Assembly (NCBI GenBank): GCA_963422745.1
Contig: OY730477.1
Location: 2,728,001-2,792,000 of the forward strand
Direction of reading: 5' to 3'
DNA length: 64,000 bases
From: G963422745 sp963422745
Lineage (GTDB): Bacteria > Actinomycetota > Acidimicrobiia > Acidimicrobiales > Aldehydirespiratoraceae
Part shown: positions 24,634-33,969 of the stretch, in pieces
Layout: every line of letters begins with the position of its first letter
Numbering within the stretch: position 1 is the stretch's first letter
Translations under genes and position numbers: made by a program
The notes under the pieces: generated by a model
Seen by the model: only the letters and a program-made list of their open reading frames with translations
Databases searched by the model: none
Told to the model about the DNA's origin: nothing

Positions 24634-25215
24634 TCATTGCGTATCAGCACCAGTGTCGCCGGTATCGGTTCCCCTACCTGCATTGTCTGAGGTTGCAGGG
24701 GAGCCACCGTTCATCATGTCCGCTGCCCGCAGCACCGCCTTAACGATGTTCTGGTAGCCAGTGCAGCGACAAAGGTTGCCCGAAAGCGCCCAACGAATTT
24801 CCTCGTCGCTGGGCGTCGGGTTCTCTTTCAGCAGCGCCGTAGCACTGAGCATCATTCCAGGGGTGCAAAACCCACACTGCAGGCCGTGCTCGTCGCTGAA
24901 GCTCTCCTGGATCGGATGCAGCTCACCGGCACTGGCAAGACCTTCAACGGTGACAATCTCGTGACCGTCGGCTTGCACGGCGAACATGGTGCAGCTCTTG
25001 ACTGGGCTCCCGTCAAATAGGACCGTACAAGCCCCGCAATTAGTGGTGTCGCAACCCGTGTGGGTTCCGGTCAAGCGGAGGCCGCTACGCAATAAATGGG
25101 CCAACAGCAGCCGAGGTTCAACATCGGCGACACAGTTCTCTGCATTGACGGTGATCTGCACCCGGCGGACCGGGACCTCCGGATCGGCTGGCGCAACCTC
25201 TTTGAAGATAGTCAT
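24634..25215 (-). CDS. coxS: Aerobic CO dehydrogenase small (2Fe-2S) subunit
   Basis: 193 residues. The proximal plant-type cluster is GCDTTNCGACTV plus a later Cys (VKSCTM); the second cluster is QCGFCTPGM plus NLCRCTGYQ. These match CoxS, which carries electrons from the Mo site to FAD. The acidic C-terminal tail after about residue 165 (TGDTGADTQ) is longer than usual. It starts 3 bp after coxM and ends 21 bp before coxL. Confidence 0.95.
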   Translation of the reverse strand: MTIFKEVAPADPEVPVRRVQITVNAENCVADVEPRLLLAHLLRSGLRLTGTHTGCDTTNCGACTVLFDGSPVKSCTMFAVQADGHEIVTVEGLASAGELHPIQESFSDEHGLQCGFCTPGMMLSATALLKENPTPSDEEIRWALSGNLCRCTGYQNIVKAVLRAADMMNGGSPATSDNAGRGTDTGDTGADTQ

Positions 25216-25218
25216 AGT

Positions 25219-26091
25219 TCAGGCTGCCTCCGGTTCGGATCGCCGCATTCGGGTAAGTAGTCGCCTCGTGAAGGTTGCGACAACGTGACGCTTGTAGTCG
25301 GCACTTCCTCGATGATCCGAGCGCGGTTGAGACGCCTCGGCCGCCAGCCGAGACGCGGCATCAATATCAGCCATTTCCAGCGTAGATCCGACGAGCACAG
25401 CCGCGGCATCAACCGCATCTATCGTCACAGCCCCTACACCGGTGAGCCCAATACCAGCCTTGACGACATCATTACCCGACATCTCCAGCGATACTGCGAC
25501 ACCGGCAGTTGCGAAGTCGCCGACGCGGCGCTCCAGCTTGAGGTATCCCCCACAACGCACGCCCTGAGCCACCGGAACCACGGCCTCTACGGCGATCTCG
25601 TTGGAGGCGAGCACCGTTTGGAAAGGTCCCGAGACCAAGTCGCGCACGGCAATGGCCCGGCGACCGGCGGGGCCCTGCGCCAGGATTGACCCGTCAACAG
25701 AGATCATTACCGCTGCCCAGTCGCCTTGGGGATCGGCATGGCAGAGTGAACCAACCAATGTTCCACGGGTTCGTACGATCGGATCGGCGATCAGGTGAGC
25801 TGCGGCCGCGATCGTGGGCTGATGCGCCGCCAGCGTGGCGGATTTTTCAAGGTCGGCGTGACGAACGAGCGCACCAATGCGATACGTGCCGTCGGGGTCG
25901 GCCTGGTGCCGGTCCAAACCGGTGATGTGATTGATGTCAACGAGCAACTCGGGAGCCGCGAACCTGAGCTTCATCATCGGGACCAGGCTCTGGCCGCCAG
26001 CGAGGACCTTGGCGCCAGCGTTGGCGTCAAGCAGAGCGATGGCATCTTGAACAGTCAACGGGGCCTCATATAGGAACCGGCTTGGGTACAT
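25219..26091 (-). CDS. coxM: Aerobic CO dehydrogenase medium (FAD) subunit
   Basis: 290 residues. The two FAD-binding motifs are AGGQSLVPMMKLR (residues about 32-44) and TRGTLVGSLCHADPQGDWAA (about 109-128), both typical of CoxM. The C-terminal CODH flavoprotein domain is complete. It is the first structural gene of the minus-strand cox operon; a small unknown frame lies 52 bp upstream. Confidence 0.95.
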   Translation of the reverse strand: MYPSRFLYEAPLTVQDAIALLDANAGAKVLAGGQSLVPMMKLRFAAPELLVDINHITGLDRHQADPDGTYRIGALVRHADLEKSATLAAHQPTIAAAAHLIADPIVRTRGTLVGSLCHADPQGDWAAVMISVDGSILAQGPAGRRAIAVRDLVSGPFQTVLASNEIAVEAVVPVAQGVRCGGYLKLERRVGDFATAGVAVSLEMSGNDVVKAGIGLTGVGAVTIDAVDAAAVLVGSTLEMADIDAASRLAAEASQPRSDHRGSADYKRHVVATFTRRLLTRMRRSEPEAA

Positions 26092-26143
26092 GCTCGCTGT
26101 CTGCCTTCCTTCTACTTCGTCTGCGTTTTCAGTCGCACGCGGG

Positions 26144-26386
26144 TTACGGGTCTACAGAACCGTGCGGATCGGGGATGGCTCGCGGCATAGAGTCGGCGTC
26201 GGGGTCCGCTCGGCGCTCCTGATGAGGCGGCCAAGGCCCTTGGACGGGCTGGCCTGCGATCTTCAGGTGGTCAATGAGTTGCGGCCAAGCCCAAACAGTA
26301 GGACTGGGTCCTTCTTTGGGGGTGTCCTCAATAATCTCATACATCCTGGGACTTCCTGCATTGTGACCTGATGACTCAATCGGCAT
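26144..26386 (-). CDS. Small Pro-rich protein of unknown function upstream of coxM
   Basis: An 80-residue frame starting MPIESSGHNAG, with the ribosome-site-like GAGAGGG 6 nt upstream of the ATG. The central part MYEIIEDTPKEGPSPTVWAW reads like a real protein; the end is Pro- and charge-rich (WPPHQERRADPDADS). No membrane span or known motif. Co-directional with coxM, 52 bp upstream. It could be a small conserved leader gene of the cox operon or a chance frame. Confidence 0.45.
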   Translation of the reverse strand: MPIESSGHNAGSPRMYEIIEDTPKEGPSPTVWAWPQLIDHLKIAGQPVQGPWPPHQERRADPDADSMPRAIPDPHGSVDP

Positions 26387-26705
26387 GTTATACCCTCTCA
26401 CCCATTGCGGGCTCTGGGCAAATCAGCGAGCCTAAACCAAATCATCTGAGCCAATTTTGCCTGATACTCCAGCCAGCACTCTTCAGCCCCCAGCACTCTT
26501 CAGCCCGGCACCACTTCAACCCGGCACTTTGGCGGCCCGGCACTCCCAGTCTAGCCACAAACACGAACATGGCCCGCTTGACGGCGCAAAGACCCGAAGC
26601 TGTGACAACTAATAACCAACGAACTCACCCACTGCCGCCCGCACACCGCCAGTTCACCCCCCTGCACAGGCGGCAACCGTGAAACCAACGACAGCCGTGA
26701 ACAGG
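26387..26705. other. Upstream region of the cox operon with short degenerate repeats
   Basis: No gene is supported. CAGCACTCTTCAGCCC occurs at 26474-26489 and again at 26491-26506, followed by looser CGGCAC-C-rich echoes to about 26550. The cox operon promoter should lie near the right end of the small gene at 26386; no clear -10/-35 pair could be assigned. Confidence 0.4.
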
Positions 26706-27000
26706 TCATCAAAGCCGCCGGATATCTCGCTGCTACATCACGCCATGACCGAACTAAGCAGACCGTTGTCGTCATCAAAGCCGCCAGATATCTCGCTGCT
26801 ACATCACGCCATGACCGAACTAAGCAGACCGTTGTCATCATCAAAGCCGCCAGATATCTCGCTGCTACATCACGGTATGCCCGAACTAAGCAGACCGTTG
26901 TCGTCATCAAAGCCGCCAGATATCTCGCTGCTACATCACGGTATGCCCGAACTGAGCAGACCGTTGTCGTCATCAAAGCCGCCAGATATCTCGCTGCTTC
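26706..27000. repeat. 66-bp tandem repeat, 4.5 units
   Basis: Units beginning TCATCAAAGCCGCC start at 26706, 26772, 26838, 26904 and 26970, exactly 66 bp apart. Units 1-2 share the variant CGCCATGACC and units 3-4 the variant CGGTATGCCC, so the array grew by stepwise or block duplication. It ends about 20 bp beyond the stop of the MBL-fold gene at 27021. Because 66 is a multiple of three it stays open in frames on both strands, but it has no coding signals. Confidence 0.95.
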
Positions 27001-27020
27001 TTGCGATTATCGGTGCAGGC

Positions 27021-27854
27021 TCAAATGGTGATCGTGGTGAGGTCGTCGCCGATGATGATCTCACCGTCGAAATGCCCGGCGGCGCGGGCAATCCACTCCG
27101 GGTAACTGTCGGGTCTCGGTGAGGGCACCATGTGTGTCATCACCAGGCGCGCGGCTTTCGCCCGTAACGCAGTCTGAGCTGCCTCAATCACTCCCGAGTG
27201 ATAGTCGAGTATGTCGCGATACATCTCGTTGTCAACAGCTTCAACGAGGTCACGGCGGATCACGGTCTGCACGTAGGCATCGGCTCGGTTGGCGAGTTGA
27301 TCGACACCGGCACAAGGGATCGTGTCTCCCGCCAGCGCAGCCACGCTGCCCTGATGTTCGAGCCTATAGCCGATCGTCGGCCGCACCGGTGAGTGTTCGG
27401 TGGCGGCAGTCGTGACGGCGACATCGCCGATGCGAAACGAGTCGCTCGGCTCGATTTCGGAGACCTCAAGGTTGGGTCCCATCTCCAAAGCGTCGTGATG
27501 CTCAATGCGGTAGCCGATGTCTGCTTCAAGCGCTTCGACCTGACGGCGCACGAATAGCGCCGTGCCCTTCGGTCCGTAGATCCGAAGTGTTGCCTTGGCT
27601 TGGGTCATGATCCAGTGGGTGGTGATGACATCGTTGAGCGCACACACGTGATCGCTGTGCAAGTGCGTGATCAGCACACCAGCAAGGAAACCTGGCAGTG
27701 AACCAGCGGCAGCCATCCGCATTACCACTCCCCTGCCTGAGTCAACGAGGATGTGCGTGTCGCCAACCTTTATCAGGGTAGAGGGCCCCGCCCGATCGGC
27801 ATCGGGTAAAGGCGAGCCCGTTCCTGTCAAGACGATATCCATGGTGCTTGTCAT
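27021..27854 (-). CDS. Metallo-beta-lactamase-fold hydrolase (RNase Z-like group)
   Basis: 277 residues. The metal-binding motif THLHSDHV lies near residue 65; further ligands are ATEHSPV, LAGDT and the final THMVPSP. The N-terminus MDIVLTGTGSPLPDADRAGP is typical of the ElaC/RNase Z-like and arylsulfatase-like MBL group, but the length and context do not point to tRNA 3' processing. The exact start is either ATG 27854 or ATG 27842. Substrate unknown. Confidence 0.85.
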   Translation of the reverse strand: MTSTMDIVLTGTGSPLPDADRAGPSTLIKVGDTHILVDSGRGVVMRMAAAGSLPGFLAGVLITHLHSDHVCALNDVITTHWIMTQAKATLRIYGPKGTALFVRRQVEALEADIGYRIEHHDALEMGPNLEVSEIEPSDSFRIGDVAVTTAATEHSPVRPTIGYRLEHQGSVAALAGDTIPCAGVDQLANRADAYVQTVIRRDLVEAVDNEMYRDILDYHSGVIEAAQTALRAKAARLVMTHMVPSPRPDSYPEWIARAAGHFDGEIIIGDDLTTITI

Positions 27855-27996
27855 CCATAGTGCTTATCATCGGTGACGGGGAGCCACGTAGAACCAGAAC
27901 CAGAACGGGAACGGAGTTCCCGGGTCCATAATGGCCGACCGTGCAGTCTGCATTGTATTGCCAGCCTCGGTTCGATCGTGGAACCAGGCCTGCGCC

Positions 27997-28103
27997 GCTC
28001 GTACGCCCGTCGGCGGACTTGATGCCAACTCCTCCGTATGGTGCCGAGAATATGTCGGCGCAAAGGCTCGTACCCCGCTGGCGGACTTGATGCCAACTCC
28101 TCC
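27997..28103. repeat. Two-copy repeat, 68-69 bp apart
   Basis: The 24-bp core starting GGCGGACTTGATGCC occurs at 28012-28035 and 28080-28103. The preceding GCTCGTAC is also repeated (27997 and 28066), so the duplicated unit is about 68-69 bp with a diverged middle. Confidence 0.85.
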
Positions 28104-28128
28104 ACAAACCGTTCAATCGGATACACAA

Positions 28129-28164
28129 CGTTGAGGTTGATCTGCACGTTGAGGTTGATCTGCA
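28129..28164. repeat. 18-bp direct tandem repeat
   Basis: CGTTGAGGTTGATCTGCA is present twice back to back (28129-28146 and 28147-28164), about 95 bp upstream of the phosphotransferase gene. Possibly a duplicated regulator site or simple slippage. Confidence 0.85.
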
Positions 28165-28257
28165 AGCCAGCTGTTGAGTCGTCGCCTATCTGATGTTGTG
28201 GTGATGTTGATGTTGTTGTTTGCCGGTTAGGGACACCGGTCCCTTAGCGTCAGGATC

Positions 28258-29607
28258 ATGATGTCGGAGCAGTCACTGGCCGCAGCCGAGGACAACATCG
28301 TCGGTTGGCTTGAGACGCACTTCGGTGGTTCTGTCGTGGAATTCACCCGCCAGCCTCGTTGGCGGCCTGTCTGGTTCGCCACAGTCGATCGAGCCGATGG
28401 GCATCACGAGCTGGTAGTGCGAGGTGACCGCACCGACATGCCTGTAATCTTTCCCCTTCTTCACGAGATGACCTTCCAGCGGCTGCTTGACCAGCACGGC
28501 ATTCCTGTGGCGCAGGTGCACGGCTGGATCAATGAACCCACCGCCTACGTAATGGATCACGTAACCGGCGAAGCAGACTTCGCGGGCGCCACCGATGCCG
28601 AGCGAGACGCTGTGGTTGATGAGTACCTCACGATCTTGGCCCGCCTGCACTCACTCGCCATTGCTCCCTTCATGGCAGCAGGCATCCACCGAGCCGAAGA
28701 CCCGGCCGAGGCAGGTCGCACAGGTCTGCGTCGTTACGAGCAGCACTACCGAACTCTGAAATCACATCCAGACCCCTTCTTGGAATTCTGCCTCGGTTGG
28801 CTCCGCCGAAACCCGATCCAGACCCAAGGGCGTGAGGCGCCCATCGTGTGGGATTCGGGCCAGTTTCATCACCAAGATGGGCGGATCACAGCAATCCTTG
28901 ACCTGGAATTGGGCCATATTGGCGACCCCATGATGGATTTGGCCGCCTGGCGCATGCGCGACACGGTCATCGATTACGGCAACATGGCCGATCTCTACGC
29001 CCGCTACGAGGAGTTATCCGGCTCTCCAGTGGATCTTGATGCGATCCGGCATCACCACATGGTTTTCACATTGTCGAACCTGCTGGCATACAGCCATGCT
29101 TTGCGCGAACCGACGCCAGCGTCGGACCTGATGACCAACCTTCATTGGTGTTGTGAAACGAACCTGTTCGCCACCGAAGCGTGGGCCGAACACTTGGGCA
29201 TCAACTTACCCACCGTCAACATGCCCGCACCGCGCCTGTCGATAGCCGATGTCGGCCACCATCACATGGTGCGGAGCTTGCGATCGATTGAAGCGGACAG
29301 TGCCTTCGGGCGCCATCAACTCCGTACCCTGTTTCGCCTGGCACGTCATCTTCAGCGATGTCACGAGATCGGCGACGAACTTGACGACGCCGACCTCAAC
29401 GACCTGGAGTCGCTCTTGGGCACCCGACCCCACAACCCCTATGAAGGCGAAGCCAAGCTTGAGGCTTTCGTTCTCGCCGACACGGCCGGAATTCACGACA
29501 ACGAACTCGTTGCGCTGTTCCACAAACGCCACCTGCGGGCGCACATGCTTTTGGGCCCGGCGGGATCGGCCATGACCCGGCACCACTCAATCCAACGATT
29601 CCAGTAA
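28258..29607 (+). CDS. APH-type phosphotransferase family protein
   Basis: 449 residues with a protein-kinase-like fold. It has the nucleotide-side region ELVVRGDR, a hinge region, a catalytic-loop-like WDSGQFHHQDGRITAILD and the metal-binding DLELGHIGDPMMDLA. The segment HIGDPMMDLAAWR is typical of the large APH/ECD34-type family often seen near acyl-CoA metabolism genes. The catalytic-loop Asp/Asn pair is unusual (VWDSGQFHHQD), so activity is not certain. The C-terminal 150 residues are an extra helical domain. Substrate unknown. Confidence 0.8.
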   Translation: MMSEQSLAAAEDNIVGWLETHFGGSVVEFTRQPRWRPVWFATVDRADGHHELVVRGDRTDMPVIFPLLHEMTFQRLLDQHGIPVAQVHGWINEPTAYVMDHVTGEADFAGATDAERDAVVDEYLTILARLHSLAIAPFMAAGIHRAEDPAEAGRTGLRRYEQHYRTLKSHPDPFLEFCLGWLRRNPIQTQGREAPIVWDSGQFHHQDGRITAILDLELGHIGDPMMDLAAWRMRDTVIDYGNMADLYARYEELSGSPVDLDAIRHHHMVFTLSNLLAYSHALREPTPASDLMTNLHWCCETNLFATEAWAEHLGINLPTVNMPAPRLSIADVGHHHMVRSLRSIEADSAFGRHQLRTLFRLARHLQRCHEIGDELDDADLNDLESLLGTRPHNPYEGEAKLEAFVLADTAGIHDNELVALFHKRHLRAHMLLGPAGSAMTRHHSIQRFQ

Positions 29608-29630
29608 CAGCCACCGACCCGAAAGAACAG

Positions 29631-30857
29631 TCAACGGCTCGTTCTGATCTGAAGATGCCTGCGACGAGAGGCCCGAACCCGCTCACGGTCAAGGTGCGCA
29701 ACCTCGGCAAAGCCGGGAATAAGCGATCCGAGATCACCTACATCAACAGGTCGTACCTGAGGATGCAGCGCAGCGGGGATCTCGGCGTTGACCCCGTCGT
29801 AACGAAGCAGGAACACTCCCCGAGTATGCCCTCCCGTGTCCAGCCAGTTGGCGTGTCCGGGATCCTCTGGCCCGACGACCGAATAAAACATGCCGTCCGG
29901 AGACAACACCGATTGGCGGGAAGTGAGGCTAGAGACCAGGTTGGCGTACTCGAGCGACGCGAACCACATATCAGTCAACTGAATTGCCTGATACAGAGCG
30001 TCGGTAGGCATTGTCACGATTACCAGCACTTGCCCGGGTAACAAGTCGAAGTGTCCGCCTGCCATCCATCGGCCCCGGACACCACCGAAGCGGTAGGTGT
30101 CAATCAGTTCCGACACCGTGTTGGCAGGGCGAGCATTCACATAGCGTGCATGAACGAAATCAGGCCACCATGTCGTTGCCCGCTCTAGCACTTTGGCCGC
30201 GTCGCGGAACCGTCGGGCCACATCAACCGAAGACTCGGGCAAACGACGCACACCCTCTTTGAGGACCCGGTCAATGTGCACCCGGCCCGGTGTGTCGTCA
30301 TCCCATCGGTCGTAGATGTGGCGAACGAAGACAGACGTGGCGTCCGTTGGGTTTCGCAGCCAGGCACCCGCTTCGGGTTCCCGATCCGACAACTCAACAA
30401 CGAACGACCCATCCTCGGCTACTTGCAGGCGCTCGAATTCCAGGTAGCCCGCCGAGCGCCCGGCCCTAGCCCAAGGATCGCCACTGTACAGCTGAATCTC
30501 AGCGCGTGAGGCCGATCCCAAGGTGCCCCAAATCCGGTAAGGTTCTCCACCGGTGATCGGCGAAAAGGCGTAGAGCTGGTCGGGATTATCGCCGCCTTCT
30601 CGCTGCCAATGATCGAGAATCCGAAAATATGGGTATTCGGGATCTTGCAACACTGCAGACTCGATCGCTTTTCTGATTGAACGTGCCAAGTGCTCATAAC
30701 CGGCCGCTCTTTGCAGGTCCGAGGTGAAGGACGGCGACTCGCGAACCGCCCGCTCGGACCGACGCAAGGCGTCAAGAAACTCATCAAATGCTGTGCTTAG
30801 CGAAGGCGAGCTTGTCTTCGGTACTGCACCAGTTATTTCTGGATCGGCAGAAGTCAC
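29631..30857 (-). CDS. DUF1214-domain protein
   Basis: 408 residues, cytosolic. The C-terminal region (TMPTDALYQAIQLTDMWFAS, then SPDGMFYSVVGPEDPGHANW, then LDTGGHTRGVFLLRYDG) is the DUF1214 domain common in actinobacteria. The N-terminal half is rich in aromatic residues and contains PEYPYFRILDHWQREGGDNP. Biochemical role unknown. It is convergent with the phosphotransferase gene (24 bp) and lies 16 bp after the VanZ-like gene. Confidence 0.8.
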   Translation of the reverse strand: MTSADPEITGAVPKTSSPSLSTAFDEFLDALRRSERAVRESPSFTSDLQRAAGYEHLARSIRKAIESAVLQDPEYPYFRILDHWQREGGDNPDQLYAFSPITGGEPYRIWGTLGSASRAEIQLYSGDPWARAGRSAGYLEFERLQVAEDGSFVVELSDREPEAGAWLRNPTDATSVFVRHIYDRWDDDTPGRVHIDRVLKEGVRRLPESSVDVARRFRDAAKVLERATTWWPDFVHARYVNARPANTVSELIDTYRFGGVRGRWMAGGHFDLLPGQVLVIVTMPTDALYQAIQLTDMWFASLEYANLVSSLTSRQSVLSPDGMFYSVVGPEDPGHANWLDTGGHTRGVFLLRYDGVNAEIPAALHPQVRPVDVGDLGSLIPGFAEVAHLDRERVRASRRRHLQIRTSR

Positions 30858-30873
30858 GATTGAAGAGTCACGT

Positions 30874-31443
30874 TCAATGCGTCCGATCCGCGCTACGGAT
30901 CTGACCTAGACCTGCTCTTACGCCGGTAGCTCCAAAGGCGGCCAAGGTGTTGAACCCCATGTCGACAGGATCAAAAACCCGGCCCGGAACGAAGGCCTGG
31001 ATGCACTCGTCGACTACTCCCACAAGCGACCCAAGAATCGCCGCCCACAACGCCGGTGACGCATCGAAACGTCCCGAGGCCTTCCGTTCCCGTAGCGCCT
31101 CTTGGATCAGCAGAGCCACTATGCCGTACTCAAAAAGATGAGTTCGTTGTTCTGGGATTCCCATCCGGGCGATAACCATGATGCAGGCCGACACGACGCT
31201 GAGGCCGACCCCTAGCGCCAGACCGACGTCGGGACGCTCCCTGGCATCTTCGTAGGTCCCGAATGCCAACACAACGATCGAAACGCCGACCACAGCGAGC
31301 GAGAAAACGAACATATTGTCGAACACACGACGAACGACGAAATCGTCGCTCAGGGTTCGAGCCAAAGCGAGCGTCGCGTAGGTCGTCGCTACGACGACAA
31401 CAGTCCAAGTCCATAGCCGCCGCTCACGTACCGACCCGAACAC
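30874..31443 (-). CDS. VanZ-like family membrane protein
   Basis: 189 residues with about four to five transmembrane helices. The VanZ signature is in the second half: THLFEYGIVALLIQEAL and VVDECIQAFVPGRVFDPVDM, followed by a final helix. Unlike VanZ of teicoplanin resistance it is not near van genes; family members are widespread and mostly uncharacterised. Likely start ATG 31443. Confidence 0.8.
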   Translation of the reverse strand: MFGSVRERRLWTWTVVVVATTYATLALARTLSDDFVVRRVFDNMFVFSLAVVGVSIVVLAFGTYEDARERPDVGLALGVGLSVVSACIMVIARMGIPEQRTHLFEYGIVALLIQEALRERKASGRFDASPALWAAILGSLVGVVDECIQAFVPGRVFDPVDMGFNTLAAFGATGVRAGLGQIRSADRTH

Positions 31444-31494
31444 TCCAGCGATCCTAGGAGTGTTCGGGTGCGGTACGCCCTTCTCGAATAATGC

Positions 31495-32814
<1,320 letters not shown>

Positions 32815-33037
32815 GTTCCCTCCAGAGTCGCGCATCGCTATAGCGCTTCAGTTTGGCCGACGAATCTTAGCCAGCGACGCGCTGTCAACACAATGAGGCC
32901 AGCCCCGTTGCCTTAGCAACTTGGGCTCACCCAAACGGCAAGGCCGCTCATAAGGCGATGTGGCTAGCGTGCACTCTTCTGCGGCCTGCCGACGTGGCGA
33001 CATAAGGCGGAATATTCGACATGGCAACATTACGGCC

Positions 33038-33955
33038 ATGGCCAACGATCCGCTGCACCTCTTCGGTGCAACCGACGACCCGATCACCATCGAGGCCCAC
33101 CTGCGTGAGCATGGTTTCGCTATCGTGAACGAGTTGGTCAACCCCGAAGCGCTGGATGCCCTCGGCGAGGAGGCACAGCCCTACATTGAGGCGACGCCTG
33201 TAGGCCGCGACAGCTACGACGGATACCACACCCGCAGGACGGGTGCGTTGATAGCGCGATGTCCGACGTCGCGGCGCTTGGTCATGGACCCACTGGTGGT
33301 AGCCGTCGTGACTCGCTTCTTGTCCCACGCCACCACGATTCAGTTGCACCTCACCCAGATTATTTCCGTTGAACCCGGAGAGACCCGCCAGAAGCTGCAC
33401 CGGGACCAGATGGCATTCGACGGGTACCCGTTTCCCTCGGACTATCACGTGCAGTGCAACACGATGTGGGCGTTGTCGGAATTCAACTCCGACAACGGTG
33501 CCACACATATCCTGCCGGGCTCATCGATCATAAGCGATGAACAAGCGGCCCTGCTTGTTGAGGTGAGGGCCGAGATGCGGCGAGGCAGCGTGCTTTTCTA
33601 CGACGGCAAGGTGCTGCACGGCGCAGGGGCGAACACGAGCACCACGGTGAGACAAGGTGTGAACATTACCTACAGCGTGGGCTGGGTCCGTCAGGAGGAG
33701 AACCAATTCCTGGCCTGCCCGCCCGACATAGCACGAACGCTTGACGACGAACTGCTTCAGATGATGGGCTATCGCCAAGGTGCGTTCGCGTTGGGTTATG
33801 TAGGCGATCAGCGCGATCCTCTGGCGGCACTTCGAGGGACCAACGAAATGGCAGGGCTGGTTTCGGAGTTCGCTGATAAGAACTCATCGATTCGACAATT
33901 TGTCGATGAACTGGCCGGCGAGCATCGCCAATCGTCCACCAAGCCACCGGACTGA
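33038..33955 (+). CDS. Phytanoyl-CoA dioxygenase (PhyH) family protein
   Basis: 305 residues from ATG 33038 (MANDPLHLFGATDD). A non-haem Fe(II)/2-oxoglutarate oxygenase: the HxD pair is in KLHRDQMAF, the distal His in GKVLHGAG, and the 2-oxoglutarate Arg probably in TVRQGVNI. Such enzymes hydroxylate small molecules, sometimes leading to O- or N-demethylation. It lies 14 bp before the dimethylformamidase-like gene, in a probable two-gene operon facing the iol operon. Confidence 0.88.
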   Translation: MANDPLHLFGATDDPITIEAHLREHGFAIVNELVNPEALDALGEEAQPYIEATPVGRDSYDGYHTRRTGALIARCPTSRRLVMDPLVVAVVTRFLSHATTIQLHLTQIISVEPGETRQKLHRDQMAFDGYPFPSDYHVQCNTMWALSEFNSDNGATHILPGSSIISDEQAALLVEVRAEMRRGSVLFYDGKVLHGAGANTSTTVRQGVNITYSVGWVRQEENQFLACPPDIARTLDDELLQMMGYRQGAFALGYVGDQRDPLAALRGTNEMAGLVSEFADKNSSIRQFVDELAGEHRQSSTKPPD

Positions 33956-33969
33956 ACCGGCTGAACCAA

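Larger units (their letters stand above)
27855..28257. other. Intergenic region with two short tandem duplications
   Basis: A 403-bp gap between divergent genes. It holds a 24-bp sequence present twice (28012 and 28080) and an 18-bp unit present twice in tandem (28129-28164), listed separately. I see no protein or RNA gene; the promoters of both neighbours should be here. Confidence 0.45.

Noticed and set aside
26706..27000. CRISPR array
   Set aside because: The whole 66-bp unit is repeated with no unique spacers, and no cas genes are present. The same holds for the arrays at 5493 and 19155.
26551..27122. Repeat-encoded frames on both strands of the 66-bp array
   Set aside because: Open only because the period is a multiple of three; one overlaps the MBL gene end and neither has a credible start.
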